From NCBI GenBank assembly GCA_022750195.1, contig JAKIWE010000002.1:168581-232580 (forward strand): a DNA stretch of 64,000 bases, given 5' to 3'. The DNA comes from Thermoplasmata archaeon. GTDB lineage: Archaea > Thermoplasmatota > Thermoplasmata > Lutacidiplasmatales > UBA184. Both the position numbers and the translations under genes were made by a program. The notes below the pieces were generated by a model. The model was given only the letters and a program-made list of their open reading frames with translations. It did no database searches and had not been told where the DNA came from. Positions 39,847-49,696 of this stretch are shown one piece after another; position 1 is the stretch's first letter, and each line of letters opens with the position of its first letter.

Positions 39847-40254
39847 GTAGTCGCGGGTTTCCCGGGCCCAGGATGCCGGCTTCAGCCCTGACCAGATTAG
39901 GCCATCAGGCAATAGAAGGGTGATGCTCTGCGCAGGCATTCCTCCCGATAGCTCTCAAGGATGTCCCGCCATCCTCGGTTGAAGCCAATGTATCAGTGCA
40001 GGCAATCCTCCCGTAACGAGTGGTTAATGGAACCCGCAGCCCGTTCTCTCCCTTGACCCGTTGACCTAACCCATAGACGAACCCGGGGACGCGGACCCCC
40101 AGGGCATCTACCGATAGACCCCCGCGGACCCACACGTCCGGAGCGAGGCCGGCCCTATCCGACCTCGCTCACGCCGTCCGAATTTGGTTACCCGGGGTTC
40201 ACTGCCTGTTCAAATGGCCGATTCCCAGTTGCGCACCTTGGAGCCCTCGGGTCA

Positions 40255-40815
40255 ATGCTGAAAATCGGTATCATCGTGGGAACGACACGGCCGGGACGTC
40301 ACGCGGACGCCGTCGCGAAATGGGTGCACGCACGGGCCGCTCCGCGTACCACCGCGGAATTCCAAATCGTCGACATCGCAGACTTCCATCTTCCGCTCTT
40401 GGACGAGCCGATGCCCCCCTCAATGGGGCAGTACGCGAAGGACCACACAAAGGCTTGGGCGGCGAGAATCGCCACATTCGACGGATTCATCTTCATAACT
40501 CCCGAATACAACCACGGCATCCCCGGCTCACTGAAGAATGCGATCGACTTCCTCTACAAGGAGTGGAACAACAAGGCCGCTGCCATCGTTTCGTACGGGT
40601 CGGTCGGAGGGGTTCGGTCGGCCGAGCAACTTCGACAAGTTCTCGGTGAGCTCCAGATCGCCGACGTCCGTGCTTCGGTAAGTCTTTCGTTGTTCGACGA
40701 TTTCGAGCATTATCAAGCGTTCAAGCCTCGACCGGCCCTGGAGGCCGCGCTGGAGCCACTTTTCGACCAACTGCTCGCTTGGGCGGGGGCGTTGAAACCC
40801 CTCAGGTCCGCTTGA
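40255..40815 (+). CDS. NADPH-dependent FMN reductase
   Basis: IGIIVGTTRPGRHADAVAKWV; FITPEYNHGIPGSLKNAIDFLYKEW. Confidence 0.92.
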   Translation: MLKIGIIVGTTRPGRHADAVAKWVHARAAPRTTAEFQIVDIADFHLPLLDEPMPPSMGQYAKDHTKAWAARIATFDGFIFITPEYNHGIPGSLKNAIDFLYKEWNNKAAAIVSYGSVGGVRSAEQLRQVLGELQIADVRASVSLSLFDDFEHYQAFKPRPALEAALEPLFDQLLAWAGALKPLRSA

Positions 40816-41247
40816 TTGTAAACCCCGGCCGAAGGAAGTCCGCTGCTCCTGAAAAGGGGGGACTCTGCAGGAGGGTCGCGGCCCGTAAACCGAAGTGAGT
40901 GCCTTCTTGCTACCTAGGAAGAGGGGCAGGATTCACTCTACGGGAACATTGATGACGACCAGGGGGTCGCACATGGTCAAGGATCCTTTTGCGGCGTGGG
41001 GGTTGTCTACGCCCCCGCTCCTCCCGGGAATCGATGTCAGTTCCCCTTGCTTCCCGGCCTGTGGCCGGGTTCAAAGCCCTGCACAGGAATCGAACTTGAC
41101 GGGGGATGCTAACGGCATCAAGGAAAAGCCACCTCCCAATACGCAGGAGACGCGCGAGGCTATTGGGATCGGGCCGATTCAAGGATGCCCAACTCGCCAG
41201 TGGCTCTCCACAACTGGTTGTCAGGGCCCACGGGGACCAGCGGTTGA

Positions 41248-42681
41248 TTGACCCATGATGCGTCGTCAGCGTTCGGCGGGACCTCCAAGTTCAAGTGGGA
41301 CGATGGGCTCCGTGCGACGATGACCTCCTCTCAGGCGACACTCGGAGGCCCAGCCGCTACCGGAATGCTCGGGAGCCAAACCAACCTCTCTCACGATAAC
41401 AGGGTGTCGAAGGCCGACCGCGCGGCCCACCAGTGGTATCGATTCGTCCTATCTTTCCCACCGCATCTTGTCCGGCACTACGCTCGGGAATTCGGGTTGG
41501 ATGGTTCCTCTCTCATCCTGGACCCGTTTTGCGGGACTGGCACCACTCTGGTCGAAGCGAAGAAACTGGGCATTGCGAGCGCCGGGATCGAGGCACTACC
41601 CTTTGCTGCGTTCGCATCGTCGGTGAAGGTCGACTGGACGCCTGACCCCGTGGAGCTCTTGGAACACTCGCTCGGCGTTTCGGAGGAGGCTTGTCGCAGA
41701 TTGAGACGGCAAGGTATCTTCGACAGCCCGCTTGAGGGGTCGTCTGCAAGTTCTAGGGTAAGGCGGCCCAAGCTCCGCCAACTGGATCCAACTCTCAACT
41801 CCCTCTTACTAGCTTCGTCCATCAGCCCAAAGCCCTTACATAAAGCGCTGGTTCTCCTAGATGTTCTCCGCGAATACAGGGACGATAGGTACTACTCTCA
41901 CGAATGTCTATCGTTTGCGCAATCAATAGTGCGCGCAAGCAGCAACCTCCACTTCGGCCCAGAAGTTGGCCTTGGCGAGATTAAGTCCGACCCGCCTGTT
42001 GTTGCCCCCTGGCTTAGTGCCATGCGAGTGATCGTCGACGATTTGGAGTTCTTGCGAGCGCGCGCCTCAACGCAGGCGAGAGTTTACAAAGGCGACTCAC
42101 GGCACGTCTCTGGTTTCCTATCCGCGGGTTCCGTAGACGCGGTGTTTACTTCGCCACCCTACCCGAACGAAAAGGATTACACGCGGACCACTAGGCTCGA
42201 ATCCGTGTTGCTGGGCTTTACTTCGGACAAAGCGAGTCTCCGCGCCATTAAGCAGGAGCTAATCAGGTCCAACAGTCGAGGCGTCTTCCGCGCCGACACC
42301 GACGATGTACTTGTGGCAGAGAACGCTGAGATCGGTAAGGTCGCCGATCAGATCGAGGCCCGCCGAATGGAACTTCGCAAGACTTCCGGGTTTGAGCGTC
42401 TCTACGCGCGGGTAACGAAGCTCTACTTTGGGGGAATGCTTCGGCATCTACAGGACCTTCGGACAACTCTCAAACCCGGAGCTCGCCTCGCGTATGTTGT
42501 CGGGGACCAGGCATCTTACCTAAGGGTCATGATTCGCACAGGAAAGATTCTAGCGAGCTTGGCCGAATCCCTCGGCTACCAGCTGGATCGAATCGACCTT
42601 TTCCGCACACGCCACGCTACAGCCACAGGCGAACAACTGCGAGAAGAGGTCGTAGTTCTCAGGTGGCCGGGCGAAGGGTAG
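41248..42681 (+). CDS. DNA methyltransferase (N4/N6 amino-MTase fold)
   Basis: LILDPFCGTGTTLVEAKKLGIASAGIEA; VFTSPPYPNEKDYTR. Confidence 0.87.
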   Translation: MTHDASSAFGGTSKFKWDDGLRATMTSSQATLGGPAATGMLGSQTNLSHDNRVSKADRAAHQWYRFVLSFPPHLVRHYAREFGLDGSSLILDPFCGTGTTLVEAKKLGIASAGIEALPFAAFASSVKVDWTPDPVELLEHSLGVSEEACRRLRRQGIFDSPLEGSSASSRVRRPKLRQLDPTLNSLLLASSISPKPLHKALVLLDVLREYRDDRYYSHECLSFAQSIVRASSNLHFGPEVGLGEIKSDPPVVAPWLSAMRVIVDDLEFLRARASTQARVYKGDSRHVSGFLSAGSVDAVFTSPPYPNEKDYTRTTRLESVLLGFTSDKASLRAIKQELIRSNSRGVFRADTDDVLVAENAEIGKVADQIEARRMELRKTSGFERLYARVTKLYFGGMLRHLQDLRTTLKPGARLAYVVGDQASYLRVMIRTGKILASLAESLGYQLDRIDLFRTRHATATGEQLREEVVVLRWPGEG

Positions 42682-43544
42682 ACATACCTCTAAACCTACC
42701 TGCGAAAGTGGCCGACCAGTCCGGGGATGCGGAGCTGGCGCCAGACTCCGGCCCTACTAATCGGTACAGCAAGATTCTAACGAAGCTATTCGAGGATAGA
42801 TTTCAGCCTGGACGTATTGAAGTCCCATTTTCTCGAGAGAACATCGTCGAGACGGCACGCGACTTGAAGATCAAACTCCCCAAGAATCTTGGCGATGTCA
42901 TCTACAGCTTCCGCTTCAGAACCGAGCTTCCTGTCTCCATTTCGAGCAAGGCACCGACTGGCATGGTCTGGATCATCCGACCGGCAGGACGAGGAAAGTA
43001 CAACTTCTACGCGACGAAAATATCCGCATTTGGGCCCCGGCACGGGTCGAGCGTGACAAAGGTTCCCGACTCGACCCCGGGCCTTATCGATAAGTATTCA
43101 GTCGGTGACGAGCAAGCTCTCCTCGCGAAGATCCGCTACAACCGCCTGGTCGATGTTTTCACCGGCATCACCTGCTACTCCCTACAAAGTCACTTGAGGA
43201 CGTACATCGAAGATCTCGGACAGATCGAAACAGATGAGGTCTACGTGGGACTCGACCGGACCGGAACACAGTATGTACTGCCAATGCAAGCCAAAGGAGG
43301 TAACGACCGGCACAACGTGGTCCAAATAGAATCCGACTTCGCGATGTGCGCGAGTAAGTTTCCGGGTCTAGTCGCAAAACCTGTGGGAGCTCAGTTCATG
43401 GAGGACGATGTGATAGCGATGTTCGAGTTCAGTAGCGATCCCGAGGGAGTACGGGTGGCCCTTGAGCAACACTATCGCTTGGTCCGTCCAAATGAGCTGA
43501 CCTCGGAGGAGCTCGCCTCTTACCGCAGTCGCTTACCAAGATGA
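42663..43544 (+). CDS. Restriction endonuclease of the preceding methyltransferase, PD-(D/E)XK-like
   Basis: Overlaps MTase end; ETDEVYVGLDRTGTQYVLPMQAKGG resembles a D-X(n)-QAK core. Confidence 0.72.
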   Translation: MAGRRVDIPLNLPAKVADQSGDAELAPDSGPTNRYSKILTKLFEDRFQPGRIEVPFSRENIVETARDLKIKLPKNLGDVIYSFRFRTELPVSISSKAPTGMVWIIRPAGRGKYNFYATKISAFGPRHGSSVTKVPDSTPGLIDKYSVGDEQALLAKIRYNRLVDVFTGITCYSLQSHLRTYIEDLGQIETDEVYVGLDRTGTQYVLPMQAKGGNDRHNVVQIESDFAMCASKFPGLVAKPVGAQFMEDDVIAMFEFSSDPEGVRVALEQHYRLVRPNELTSEELASYRSRLPR

Positions 43545-43685
43545 ACTCGGTCGCGAGCCGCCAGCTCATCCTGGGTGAACTGGCAAAGCGTTGCCCCTCG
43601 CGGCTTCGGACCTTCTCCCCCCCGCTTATGCGTGGGCGCTGCTGGGAAGACGTATGATTGGTTCCCACCATGACCTAAGCTGATT

Positions 43686-44228
43686 ATGCCCGATGCTGTT
43701 GCGGAGGAGCCGGGCGATGCGAACGTTGTCGAACGCAAAGGGACTGCCGAGTTTCGACTTTCCGTTTGGAGGCCCGCACGCCTGCCGAGACCACTGTCGT
43801 ACTATCCCCCGTCTTCAAGAACTCGCAAGGCTGAGGGTGACGATCTCGAAGAAGGACCATTAGACCGCGGATTCCTTCAGGAAGAAATCTATAGCTGGGA
43901 TCCGGGCTCCATAGACGTCTGGGCCTCCCTTACACGTACAGAAGGGACGGACAAAGGTTTCCGCGAAGAGCTTTCGAGTAAGTTCTCACCCGCGCTCCCT
44001 CCAGCCTCTCGTTCTCTAAGCTTGTTTCGCGAGGCGGTGACTCGATTCGAAACGAATCTGGATAGGTCGAAGGACACAAAGTGGGCCGCAACCAGTCAAG
44101 AATTCGAGCTTCCCAACGGAGATACTCCGGTCCTTCGGACCGATACGATTCTCGCACTCCTGATGCATCTGCGCTGGATCGCGGACACATTTGAACACGT
44201 GCCGGCCGCGTCGGTTTCCATTAGATGA
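43686..44228 (+). CDS. Unknown 180-aa protein, first gene of PIN-AAA operon
   Basis: Stop overlaps next start (ATGA at 44225-44228). Confidence 0.72.
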   Translation: MPDAVAEEPGDANVVERKGTAEFRLSVWRPARLPRPLSYYPPSSRTRKAEGDDLEEGPLDRGFLQEEIYSWDPGSIDVWASLTRTEGTDKGFREELSSKFSPALPPASRSLSLFREAVTRFETNLDRSKDTKWAATSQEFELPNGDTPVLRTDTILALLMHLRWIADTFEHVPAASVSIR

Positions 44229-46366
44229 CGTCGGATCGGCTTTCCACTCATCCGGAGGTTAACGCCCTCATAGGAAGTGTCTTTTCTGCTCCGGCGTCTC
44301 CATTGGACTCGCTTTTTGAGGGAGGCGTTTCGCTCGATCTCGCGGTAAGAGATGACGTCGCCTTCGGCCAGAGCAAGTGGCTCGAGCTCGGAAAAGTCTC
44401 AATCCACGCGAGCGGCGTTGCCAGTGATGAAAACTCCGCTCAGCCGCTTAGTCGAGCCGCGCTCATGGGGTCCTTCGAATGGGCAATCCCTACACTCACC
44501 TCAGTTACAGATCAACTGGAAGCGCTCACAACCCTAGATTCAGCTGCTCCGGCGGCTGGAGGTCGCAGGGCCTCAGATCCTGCAGTAACTCGGCACAAGC
44601 TAGAGGAGGTTGCAAAATGGATCGCGTGCTCGGCAGTAAGGAGCGGTCTGATCCACCCTGTATTTGACGCCGGCTTGATTGAGGATTTGCCGTTCATCGC
44701 CCCCACGACTATCGTATGCGATACGTCAGCGGTGGCCCATGGCGCGCTGAATTTTGCGGCTCGATTCCTTCCGCCTCACGCCCGTTTCCGAGTACCCGCC
44801 ATAGTTAGCATGGAATTGATTGCCCAGACAGACAACTATCTCTCGGCAAGGAGAGGCGGGGCACTCACTCAGTTGCAAAGAATCGGCGCCCTCGGCCATC
44901 ACGCCATAAGCCAAGCCGGTCTTAGATGTTTGACCAGGCTCGCACTTCAACCCGATGTGGAAGTGGATCGGCCCAGACTCGGGGCCGACCCACTGAGGGG
45001 CATCGCCGAGCAGTCCCCCGATACAGAGGACAAGCTCCTTGGGATCCATCAGCTCGTGAAGAGCTTCGCAGACCGGCTCATTCTTGAGACTGCGATTCAG
45101 CAGAGAGAAAAGCAAACCTCTGATTGCAAGATTGGACTTCTCACCTCCGACCAGGGTCTAGCGCGAGCCGCCCTTGCTGAGGGCGTCCAGCCGTTCTTCT
45201 TCGACTCAGCCGCGAGCAAGAAGGCGTTCGGAACGACCGTTCTTGGAACATGCTTTGCTCCTCTCGTCGACCCTCAGTCGGACGCCCGATTGTACGCAGT
45301 GCCACTGACCGAGGTGCTCTGGGAGCTCGCCGTCTCCTTTGGGTCGGTTAGGCTCCAACAATCGACTCCCACGAAGAGCTTAGAAGTGACTGCAATCGGC
45401 CACAGCCTTTCCTGGCAACCTTTCCATTCACGCAATGATCTGATGTGGGTCAGGACCGAAGGTAGCACGGAAGCTGGGGCGGCCCCTCGAGGGAAGCGGG
45501 GACTCGCCCGCGCTCAAACCATCCTCGATCTCCCATCAGCGAAGGTCAAAGCGGCCCCCAGAGTGCCGCCATCGTCCTCACGTGGGTTGTTGGGTTCCTA
45601 TCGCTTCAGTCCCTCGGCAATGGTCATGTTGATCGATACCATGGCGGACAGGAATCGGCTCGAGGACTCCGAAGCTATGCAGCTTCTCGGGATTGCCAAC
45701 TACCAAGGCTACCTCGACTATCGAAATTTCCTAATCTCAGGAGAAATGGCCGCGGCCCAGGGGAATGGGCTGGCGCCTCTGGCGGCTCTGCGCAATCTTA
45801 GGATCGCAATCCGCCAACAGGATTTCGACGCGGCAGAGGCATTATTCCGACAAGTGCCGTCCTTCGCTCGATTCCTTTCCGAACTCAAGACGGGTTCTCC
45901 AACTGACCCGGGGAGTCTCAAACTTGTTCGACCCGCCGCTGTTAGCTCGTATCTCCCCCTCGCGGATGCCGCAGCGTGCGTGCTGTTTGTTCCCGGCGAG
46001 GGGATCTACGCAACACCGTTAAAACCGGACGCTCGCAGGTTCGCCGCGATGGGGCTTGCGGCGTTCAACGATTTGCGTAAAGGAGAAGAGCTTGTACGCA
46101 CAGGGCAGTGGCTCGAGGAACTTGGGCGGGCGGGTCTTCACCCTCTACGGACGAGGAGCCTCCTCGAACAATCATGGAGGGACAAGCTGCTAGTTCGTTC
46201 GTTCGAGGGGTCCACCCCGGAGACGAGATTCAAGGGACACAACGTCCACGCGTTCTCGACCGTCCAAGGTAGGGCACGTTTGGAGGAGCTCTCCCTGTAC
46301 GATGGACTGTTCCTCATGCCGGGGCGTGCCAGCGTCAGCCTGAGATTGGGTAAGGTCGAGACATGA
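44225..46366 (+). CDS. Large PIN-domain-containing protein (713 aa)
   Basis: TTIVCDTSAVAHGALNF ... VPAIVSMELIAQTDNY ... FADRLILETAIQ ... CKIGLLTSDQGLARAALAEGVQPFFFD: ordered acidic residues of a PIN nuclease. Confidence 0.78.
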   Translation: MTSDRLSTHPEVNALIGSVFSAPASPLDSLFEGGVSLDLAVRDDVAFGQSKWLELGKVSIHASGVASDENSAQPLSRAALMGSFEWAIPTLTSVTDQLEALTTLDSAAPAAGGRRASDPAVTRHKLEEVAKWIACSAVRSGLIHPVFDAGLIEDLPFIAPTTIVCDTSAVAHGALNFAARFLPPHARFRVPAIVSMELIAQTDNYLSARRGGALTQLQRIGALGHHAISQAGLRCLTRLALQPDVEVDRPRLGADPLRGIAEQSPDTEDKLLGIHQLVKSFADRLILETAIQQREKQTSDCKIGLLTSDQGLARAALAEGVQPFFFDSAASKKAFGTTVLGTCFAPLVDPQSDARLYAVPLTEVLWELAVSFGSVRLQQSTPTKSLEVTAIGHSLSWQPFHSRNDLMWVRTEGSTEAGAAPRGKRGLARAQTILDLPSAKVKAAPRVPPSSSRGLLGSYRFSPSAMVMLIDTMADRNRLEDSEAMQLLGIANYQGYLDYRNFLISGEMAAAQGNGLAPLAALRNLRIAIRQQDFDAAEALFRQVPSFARFLSELKTGSPTDPGSLKLVRPAAVSSYLPLADAAACVLFVPGEGIYATPLKPDARRFAAMGLAAFNDLRKGEELVRTGQWLEELGRAGLHPLRTRSLLEQSWRDKLLVRSFEGSTPETRFKGHNVHAFSTVQGRARLEELSLYDGLFLMPGRASVSLRLGKVET

Positions 46367-47520
46367 ACGTTCGATCCCTTCTGGGAACAACGGCAGTCTC
46401 CGAGCAGACGCTTTCGCAAAAGGCATTTCAGAGATACGGTGTCATTAGGAACCCGTTCCCTTCTGCAGCTCAAACCTTCGACCATCCTCGGCTTCCCATT
46501 CAAGGCGTCGATCAACGAATCGTAGACGCCGTGCACGAGTTTGAGGGGGGGGAGAACAAAACGCGCGTGTTTGTAGTCGAGGGCACTCAAGGAGTCGGAA
46601 AGACAAACCTTCTGAACAACTACCAGCGGGATTTGGAGGATTATTTCTCCAAGGAGAAGGGCTTCTACATAATCAAATACTACCCGGACCCCGAGCGAGA
46701 TTTTGACAGAATCGTGCGGCGGATTTTCCAAGATCTAGGTGAGGTTCACCTGCTCAAGCTCGTTTCCGCTTTGTCGGAGATGTCGGATGAGGAAATGGGC
46801 CAGGAGATAAACTCACTTCGCAGCTACGAGGTGCGAGTAATGCTTCGCAAGCTTGTCGAGGCGACCAAGGACCAGAGTCTTGAACGCTCACAAGGGCTTG
46901 CCTTGGCTCTCCAATGGCTGACGGGCTTGAGACTCCTGAATCGGCACCGCGACGCACTTGGCGTCCAATTCAGACTTGATACAGTCGAGTCCCGGACTCA
47001 AGCCCTCCACGACGTCGTCTACCTTGGTGCCAAGTTGGGTGTCCTGAAAGGACTAATCCTCCTCTTGGACGAGCTCGAGAAACAAGGCAGCACGCTTCCT
47101 GAAAAGACTGTAACACTCTACCTTTCCGCCATCCGCGCATTGATCGATTCTCTTCCTCGACATCTGTTCATGATTCTGGCCATCACGCCAGAGGCTCGAA
47201 CGAGGTACTATGGGATGCTCCCTGCTCTTGCGAGCCGATTATCCGACATTCTCGTCCTTAATCCCCTAACTGAGCTTAATCAAGCTCAGGAGTTGTACAA
47301 GGGGTATCTCGGTTGGGCGCGCGATGAGGCGGTAAAGTCGCAGAAATTCCCAGGCGTAACATCGAAGAGCGAGGAGCTCTTTTCCGCAGACGAAATCAAG
47401 AATCTCTACACAGACCTTTACTCAAAGTCTGCTGAGGCAGCCTTCACCGGAGTGACTCAACGAGAGTTCCTTCGACAGCTTAGCAATATGACCAACGAGA
47501 AATTTGAGCACTTGGTGTAG
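46363..47520 (+). CDS. AAA+/STAND-like P-loop ATPase
   Basis: VFVVEGTQGVGKTNLLNNYQ (Walker A), LKGLILLLDELEKQG (Walker B), MILAITPEAR; ATGA overlap with PIN gene. Confidence 0.85.
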   Translation: MNVRSLLGTTAVSEQTLSQKAFQRYGVIRNPFPSAAQTFDHPRLPIQGVDQRIVDAVHEFEGGENKTRVFVVEGTQGVGKTNLLNNYQRDLEDYFSKEKGFYIIKYYPDPERDFDRIVRRIFQDLGEVHLLKLVSALSEMSDEEMGQEINSLRSYEVRVMLRKLVEATKDQSLERSQGLALALQWLTGLRLLNRHRDALGVQFRLDTVESRTQALHDVVYLGAKLGVLKGLILLLDELEKQGSTLPEKTVTLYLSAIRALIDSLPRHLFMILAITPEARTRYYGMLPALASRLSDILVLNPLTELNQAQELYKGYLGWARDEAVKSQKFPGVTSKSEELFSADEIKNLYTDLYSKSAEAAFTGVTQREFLRQLSNMTNEKFEHLV

Positions 47521-47858
47521 CCGACTAAAGAGGGTGATTTTCGGGACGGGAGAGAGGGACTGGTGGGCTGCCGGCCCGGCGCAGTCTGTTTTGGGAGTTG
47601 GGCCTTTTCGGCGAGTAACCGGCGTATGGGGGATCTCCACGACAATGAGCGCGCTCAACCTTCAAGCCAACCAGGTTTTCCAAGACGAATCCCCGGGGAT
47701 TCCATGAGAATCGTTGACTACTAGCAGCTCCGCGGGCTCGGATTCTTGCCTACTCCTCGGAGGCAACCCCTACTGCTATCAGACTCGCACTAGAGCGCTC
47801 AATGCGGCGTTTCCTGGGAACGCCAAGTTTGACCTCTAAGTCGAAACGGTGATGCGGA

Positions 47859-48254
47859 ATGGCGCGTCGGTCAACACGAGCTCACCGGTCGATGGGTGCG
47901 CGTGTGTCGGTTAAGGTCACTCTTCCCGATGGGTCCGCGGCTGGCGGATCGACTATTCAGGCGTTCAATCGGAACGCATGGGGAAAGCACGATCGTCACT
48001 GGGAGGGTACAACGGACTCGAATGGGGAGCATGTTTGGGCTTCGATGGACACGGGCTGGGCAGGTGACCTCTACGATTTCAAAGCGGATTTCGTCGACGC
48101 GGATGGAGTTCGCTGGAGAGGGAAGAGCACCCGACGAGTCAAAGCCCCGACGAGCTTTCTGATTGGACTCGCCCCCTTCGTCCCGCCAGTTGGGGAGTTC
48201 TCGGACGCGTTAATAACGAAGCTCCAAGGTGCTGAAGGGGGTGTGGCCTTGTAG
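47859..48254 (+). CDS. Small protein with Ig-like/carboxypeptidase-regulatory-like sequence
   Basis: VSVKVTLPDGSAAGGSTIQAFNRNAWGKHDRHWEGTTDSNGEHVWASMDTGW. Confidence 0.5.
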   Translation: MARRSTRAHRSMGARVSVKVTLPDGSAAGGSTIQAFNRNAWGKHDRHWEGTTDSNGEHVWASMDTGWAGDLYDFKADFVDADGVRWRGKSTRRVKAPTSFLIGLAPFVPPVGEFSDALITKLQGAEGGVAL

Positions 48255-48296
48255 CAGGCGATTGGTGAACTCGAAATCGCCCGACGTTCCGGCCTG

Positions 48297-48587
48297 GTGC
48301 TAGGTGTCGTATCGATCGGTTCTCATGTTCTGGAGGGCCTCATCCAGGTCAAGTGTCGCCTCGCCGGAAAATGGGACGAAAGGCTCGCGTCAGAACCCCT
48401 CGGGAGTCTTCTGAAGGAGGACGCCGTGAAGGAGGTGTTCCCGGGCGGATGGATCGACAAGCTAGAGGCATTCTCGAGACTCCGCAGGCCGAGTGTTCAC
48501 CCGAAAGGCGCCGTCGGGCAACCGGAGGAGGCTTCCCTCGCAGTTGGGTTGGTCCGGGGGTTGGCCGAGGAACTTCTCGGCCCTTGA
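48297..48587 (+). CDS. Small hypothetical protein
   Basis: 96-aa ORF, LIQVKCRLAGKWDERLASEPLGSLLKEDAVKEVFPGGWIDKLEAFSRLRRPSVHP. Confidence 0.45.
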   Translation: MLGVVSIGSHVLEGLIQVKCRLAGKWDERLASEPLGSLLKEDAVKEVFPGGWIDKLEAFSRLRRPSVHPKGAVGQPEEASLAVGLVRGLAEELLGP

Positions 48588-49105
48588 GGAGCGGGGTAGG
48601 CCGCAGTCGCGGGTTTGGCCGCTCATCGACCACTCCCGACTGGGCGCATCCGGAGTGATACCCCGGAGGAGCCTCCGACGTGGTATTCGAGAGCAGGGCC
48701 TAACGCATCCCAGCACGGGCGACATTGGACTGGATCTAGTCCCCGAAAGAGGCATCCGAAATGTTCTGCGCAGGAGCCATACCGCCCTTCAGTTCCCAGT
48801 CTGGGAGTCGAACCTGCTCTGACCCATGCCGGCGCACCGCGATTCCCTACCTCGACAACGTCTTTGGACGGGATCGCGATGGTCAACAGGGGCCTACCGT
48901 TTCTAGCCGCCAAAACGAGGGGCCGTAAACGGGTTCGATGAGCGCCTCGGGAGGCTCGATCTCTACCGTTCAATTCCCGGCATGTATCATAGAAAGCGCT
49001 GGCGTAATGTATCCGGTTGCTGTTGAAGAATAGGAGTGTCAAGTCATCGTGACTCTTGCGCCCGTAGCGCCCCGTACCCTCTTTCTGAGTTCGTACGGGA
49101 GTTAG

Positions 49106-49696
49106 GTGAACGCTTTCGAGAAGACGGCTGGCGCCGGAGGGGAGGGCGACATATCAAACCGAATCAACATCACGGACGAATGGAAGGAAGCGCGAAACGT
49201 CATCAACAACTGCGATTCCCAGGTCTCGGACATCCGGAAGTACGGGCTCTCCTTTGTTTCCGGATTACTCGCGGCGCAAGGGCTTATTGAGTTCCCGCTG
49301 AAGTCGGCGTCGCAGGTTGTCCCTGATTCCGTCAAACTCTCCATCCTAATCGCGAGTTACCTGCTGATTGTGGGAATCTTCGACCTCGATCGCAAAGCTC
49401 GAAACACTCAACGTGCCGCGGCTCACCGAGCGTGCATGCTCGAGGGGCGGAGTGGACTTCAGCTCGGCTTAACCCAGCTGATTAGCAAGTCCTATGGGTC
49501 GGAGGCCGCCGTCACATCGGCCGATGTCCTGTACTTGGTGTTCGTGGGTGCCACCACCATTCTTGGGCTGGCGGTCCTAGGCATCACTTCCCTCACACCA
49601 AGCTTCGACCTAGTCGTCCTCCTTGTGTTCGCGGGAGGAACCGCGGCCGTAGTCTACTTGTTCGGTCACACCAACCGACTCCGACGGTTCCTGTGA
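49106..49696 (+). CDS. Four-TM membrane protein, unknown function
   Basis: Soluble N-terminus (DEWKEARNVINNCDSQVSDIRKYG) then hydrophobic segments; GTGA overlap with the MBL gene. Confidence 0.75.
   Translation: MNAFEKTAGAGGEGDISNRINITDEWKEARNVINNCDSQVSDIRKYGLSFVSGLLAAQGLIEFPLKSASQVVPDSVKLSILIASYLLIVGIFDLDRKARNTQRAAAHRACMLEGRSGLQLGLTQLISKSYGSEAAVTSADVLYLVFVGATTILGLAVLGITSLTPSFDLVVLLVFAGGTAAVVYLFGHTNRLRRFL

Noticed and set aside
39886-40020. Two short similar stretches GCGCAGGCATTCCTCCCG and GTGCAGGCAATCCTCCCG, considered as a CRISPR start
   Set aside because: Only two imperfect copies with no regular spacers; no CRISPR array seen anywhere in the window.
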